Positions 62,876 to 64,000 of a DNA stretch of 64,000 bases are shown one piece after another (within the stretch, counting starts at the first letter, position 1; every line of letters starts with the position of its first letter). The stretch lies in assembly GCA_947628185.1 (NCBI GenBank), contig CANQYW010000002.1, positions 62,001-126,000 on the forward strand, written 5' to 3'. The notes beneath the pieces are model-generated. The model did no database searches. It was not told the origin of the DNA and worked only from the letters and a program-made list of their open reading frames with translations. A program made the translations under genes and the position numbers. This DNA comes from an uncultured Oscillospiraceae bacterium (lineage in GTDB: Bacteria > Bacillota > Clostridia > Oscillospirales > Oscillospiraceae).

Positions 62876-64000
62876 TTATTCCCACCATATCTTCAGCGGT
62901 TGGGAATGTGAGGGGTCCAGGTAGGCGGAGACGCGGTAGGGGTCGTAGAGGATGTTCTCTACGTCCTGCGGGCGGCCGTTCCACATGGGACTCATGTCAA
63001 AACTCGCAAGATACTTAATCCCCTCATCGTCCACCACCGCCACAAGGCCCCGGCCGGGGTCGCTTATGGCGAGGCGCTCGCCGTCCCAGGCGATGGAGGC
63101 CGCCTCTAACTCCCGCCTGCCGGTTACCGACCACCAGGCGTCTATCTCGCCCGAGAGGAGGATCTTGGCCGCGCCGCTCTCGCCCGAGAGGAGCGCGAAG
63201 GGGCCCTCCGGGTCCAGGAGCAGCGTGAGGTCCCCGTCCGTCACGATCGTGGGGCTGCCGCCGGACCAGGGGATGGTGACGGCGGAGAGCTCCGCCCCGG
63301 TGGAGGCGTCGAGGAGGGTAAAGCGCAGGTCCCCGCCGTCTGTGGTGATGAGCTCTATCCTGTCGCCGGTCTCGCTGAGGCGCATACTCACTGGCTCCTC
63401 GGTAGTCTCATAGAAGAGTTTTGCCCTCGGTACGAGGACCGCGTGGGGCTCATGGGAGAGCGCCAGAGCGTCGTTCCCCGATGTGAGCCGGGGGAGGAAG
63501 TAGATCCCCTGGCCGGAGGGGTAGCCCACGAGGCACCGGCCCTGGGAGTCCTTGGCGTAGGGGTAGATCCAGAGGCCCGCCTCCGACGTGACGCCCACCG
63601 AGGGGCTGTAGTCTATGTCCCAGGGCTCGTCCACGGAGGTGGAGGGGGATGTACCCGTCTCGGAGGGGTAGGAGAGCACCGTGGGCTCCTCATACCCCGA
63701 GGCGGGGGAGATATCGTACATGGCCACGCCGCCCTCGCTATCACGGGCCACGGTGACACGCAGGTAGTACTCCGGCAGCACAGGCACCGGGAAGAGCTTA
63801 TCGAAGGCGGCCTTGTCCGCGGCGGGGAGGTTATCGTAGTGGGTGGCGTAGTAGTCCACGCTCTCCTCAAACCGCCAGGCCAGCGTGTCCCGGTAGTCCG
63901 AGAGTGGCAGCGACTCCGCCCGGCACTGGCCGGGGGACGTCCGGGAGAGCACGTCCCGCACGGGCCGGAACTCCTCGCTGTCCATCTCCAGCATGAACTC
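62876..64000 (-). CDS. Uncharacterised protein, N-terminus beyond window
   Basis: The C-terminal 374 codons of a minus-strand gene whose frame is still open at the window end (GAG TTC before the first in-window ATG at 63994), so the true start is probably outside. I do not recognise the family. The sequence suggests beta-propeller or WD-like repeats: repeated short strands such as GDRIELITTDGGDLRF, GDLTLLLDPEGPFALL and ERLAISDPGRGLVAVVDDEG, each ending in a polar turn. It ends LKIWWE. Codon use matches its neighbours. Confidence 0.7.
   Translation of the reverse strand, partial: EFMLEMDSEEFRPVRDVLSRTSPGQCRAESLPLSDYRDTLAWRFEESVDYYATHYDNLPAADKAAFDKLFPVPVLPEYYLRVTVARDSEGGVAMYDISPASGYEEPTVLSYPSETGTSPSTSVDEPWDIDYSPSVGVTSEAGLWIYPYAKDSQGRCLVGYPSGQGIYFLPRLTSGNDALALSHEPHAVLVPRAKLFYETTEEPVSMRLSETGDRIELITTDGGDLRFTLLDASTGAELSAVTIPWSGGSPTIVTDGDLTLLLDPEGPFALLSGESGAAKILLSGEIDAWWSVTGRRELEAASIAWDGERLAISDPGRGLVAVVDDEGIKYLASFDMSPMWNGRPQDVENILYDPYRVSAYLDPSHSQPLKIWWE

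Overview
The window looks like a chromosomal segment of a high-GC, spore-forming Firmicute of the class Clostridia, most like Oscillospiraceae/Ruminococcaceae. Coding DNA is GC-rich and strongly GC-biased at third positions, intergenic DNA is AT-rich, ribosome binding sites are strong (GGAGG type), promoters are sigma-A-like, and many genes sit in tight co-directional runs. Sporulation is indicated by SpoIIIE/FtsK, both dipicolinate synthase subunits and SpoIIID. Surface biology is Gram-positive: SLH anchoring, a sortase with an LPESG substrate, and a lipoprotein binding protein.

Layout. 1-9510: glycyl-tRNA synthetase (cut by the window edge), D-lactate dehydrogenase, and a five-gene minus-strand run uppP-ftsK/spoIIIE-degV-thrH-htpG. 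9767-14076: lactaldehyde reductase (fucO), then a VTC polyphosphate polymerase, a DUF4956 membrane protein and a Cthe_2159-like beta-helix surface protein. 14144-16920: pyridoxamine kinase, dipicolinate synthase spoVFA-spoVFB, a DUF896 protein and tRNA-Leu(UAA). 16921-17178: a very long terminator palindrome and two copies of a structured 66-bp repeat. 17328-27888: an amino-acid and small-molecule block with a C_GCAxxG_C_C protein, an ATC-hydrolase-like protein, a complete branched-chain amino-acid type ABC importer (livFGMHJ), dhaLK, an XRE-cupin regulator, a class V aminotransferase and RidA. 27951-35622: a fused MacB-like ABC protein and a 1504-residue PL9 pectate-lyase-like exoprotein with three SLH domains.

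35913-50714 is the most unusual region: a five-gene minus-strand operon with its own promoter and terminator. In order of transcription it encodes a one-TM zinc-ribbon protein, a secreted/membrane VWA protein, a 1297-residue tubulin/FtsZ-like GTPase, a 686-residue two-TM protein of unknown family, and a 1763-residue membrane protein. That last protein joins a lysine/aspartate-rich tract, a degenerate helicase-like region, a DUF1998-like region, a zinc ribbon, a DA1-peptidase-like region that has lost its HExxH, and a transglutaminase-like domain with an intact Cys-His-Asp set. Tubulin-like plus VWA gene pairs have been proposed before as membrane-remodelling systems; I do not recognise the two large partners or this arrangement.

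50931-64000: alanine dehydrogenase; a sortase and a 1757-residue LPESG adhesin/pilin whose promoter lies between two inverted 25-bp motifs (possible invertible promoter or paired operator); galactose mutarotase; spoIIID with a good sigma-E promoter; a P-loop ATPase of the PRK06851 type; a PatB/MalY-type aminotransferase; and a partial unknown protein. No CRISPR array, transposase, integrase or phage gene was seen.
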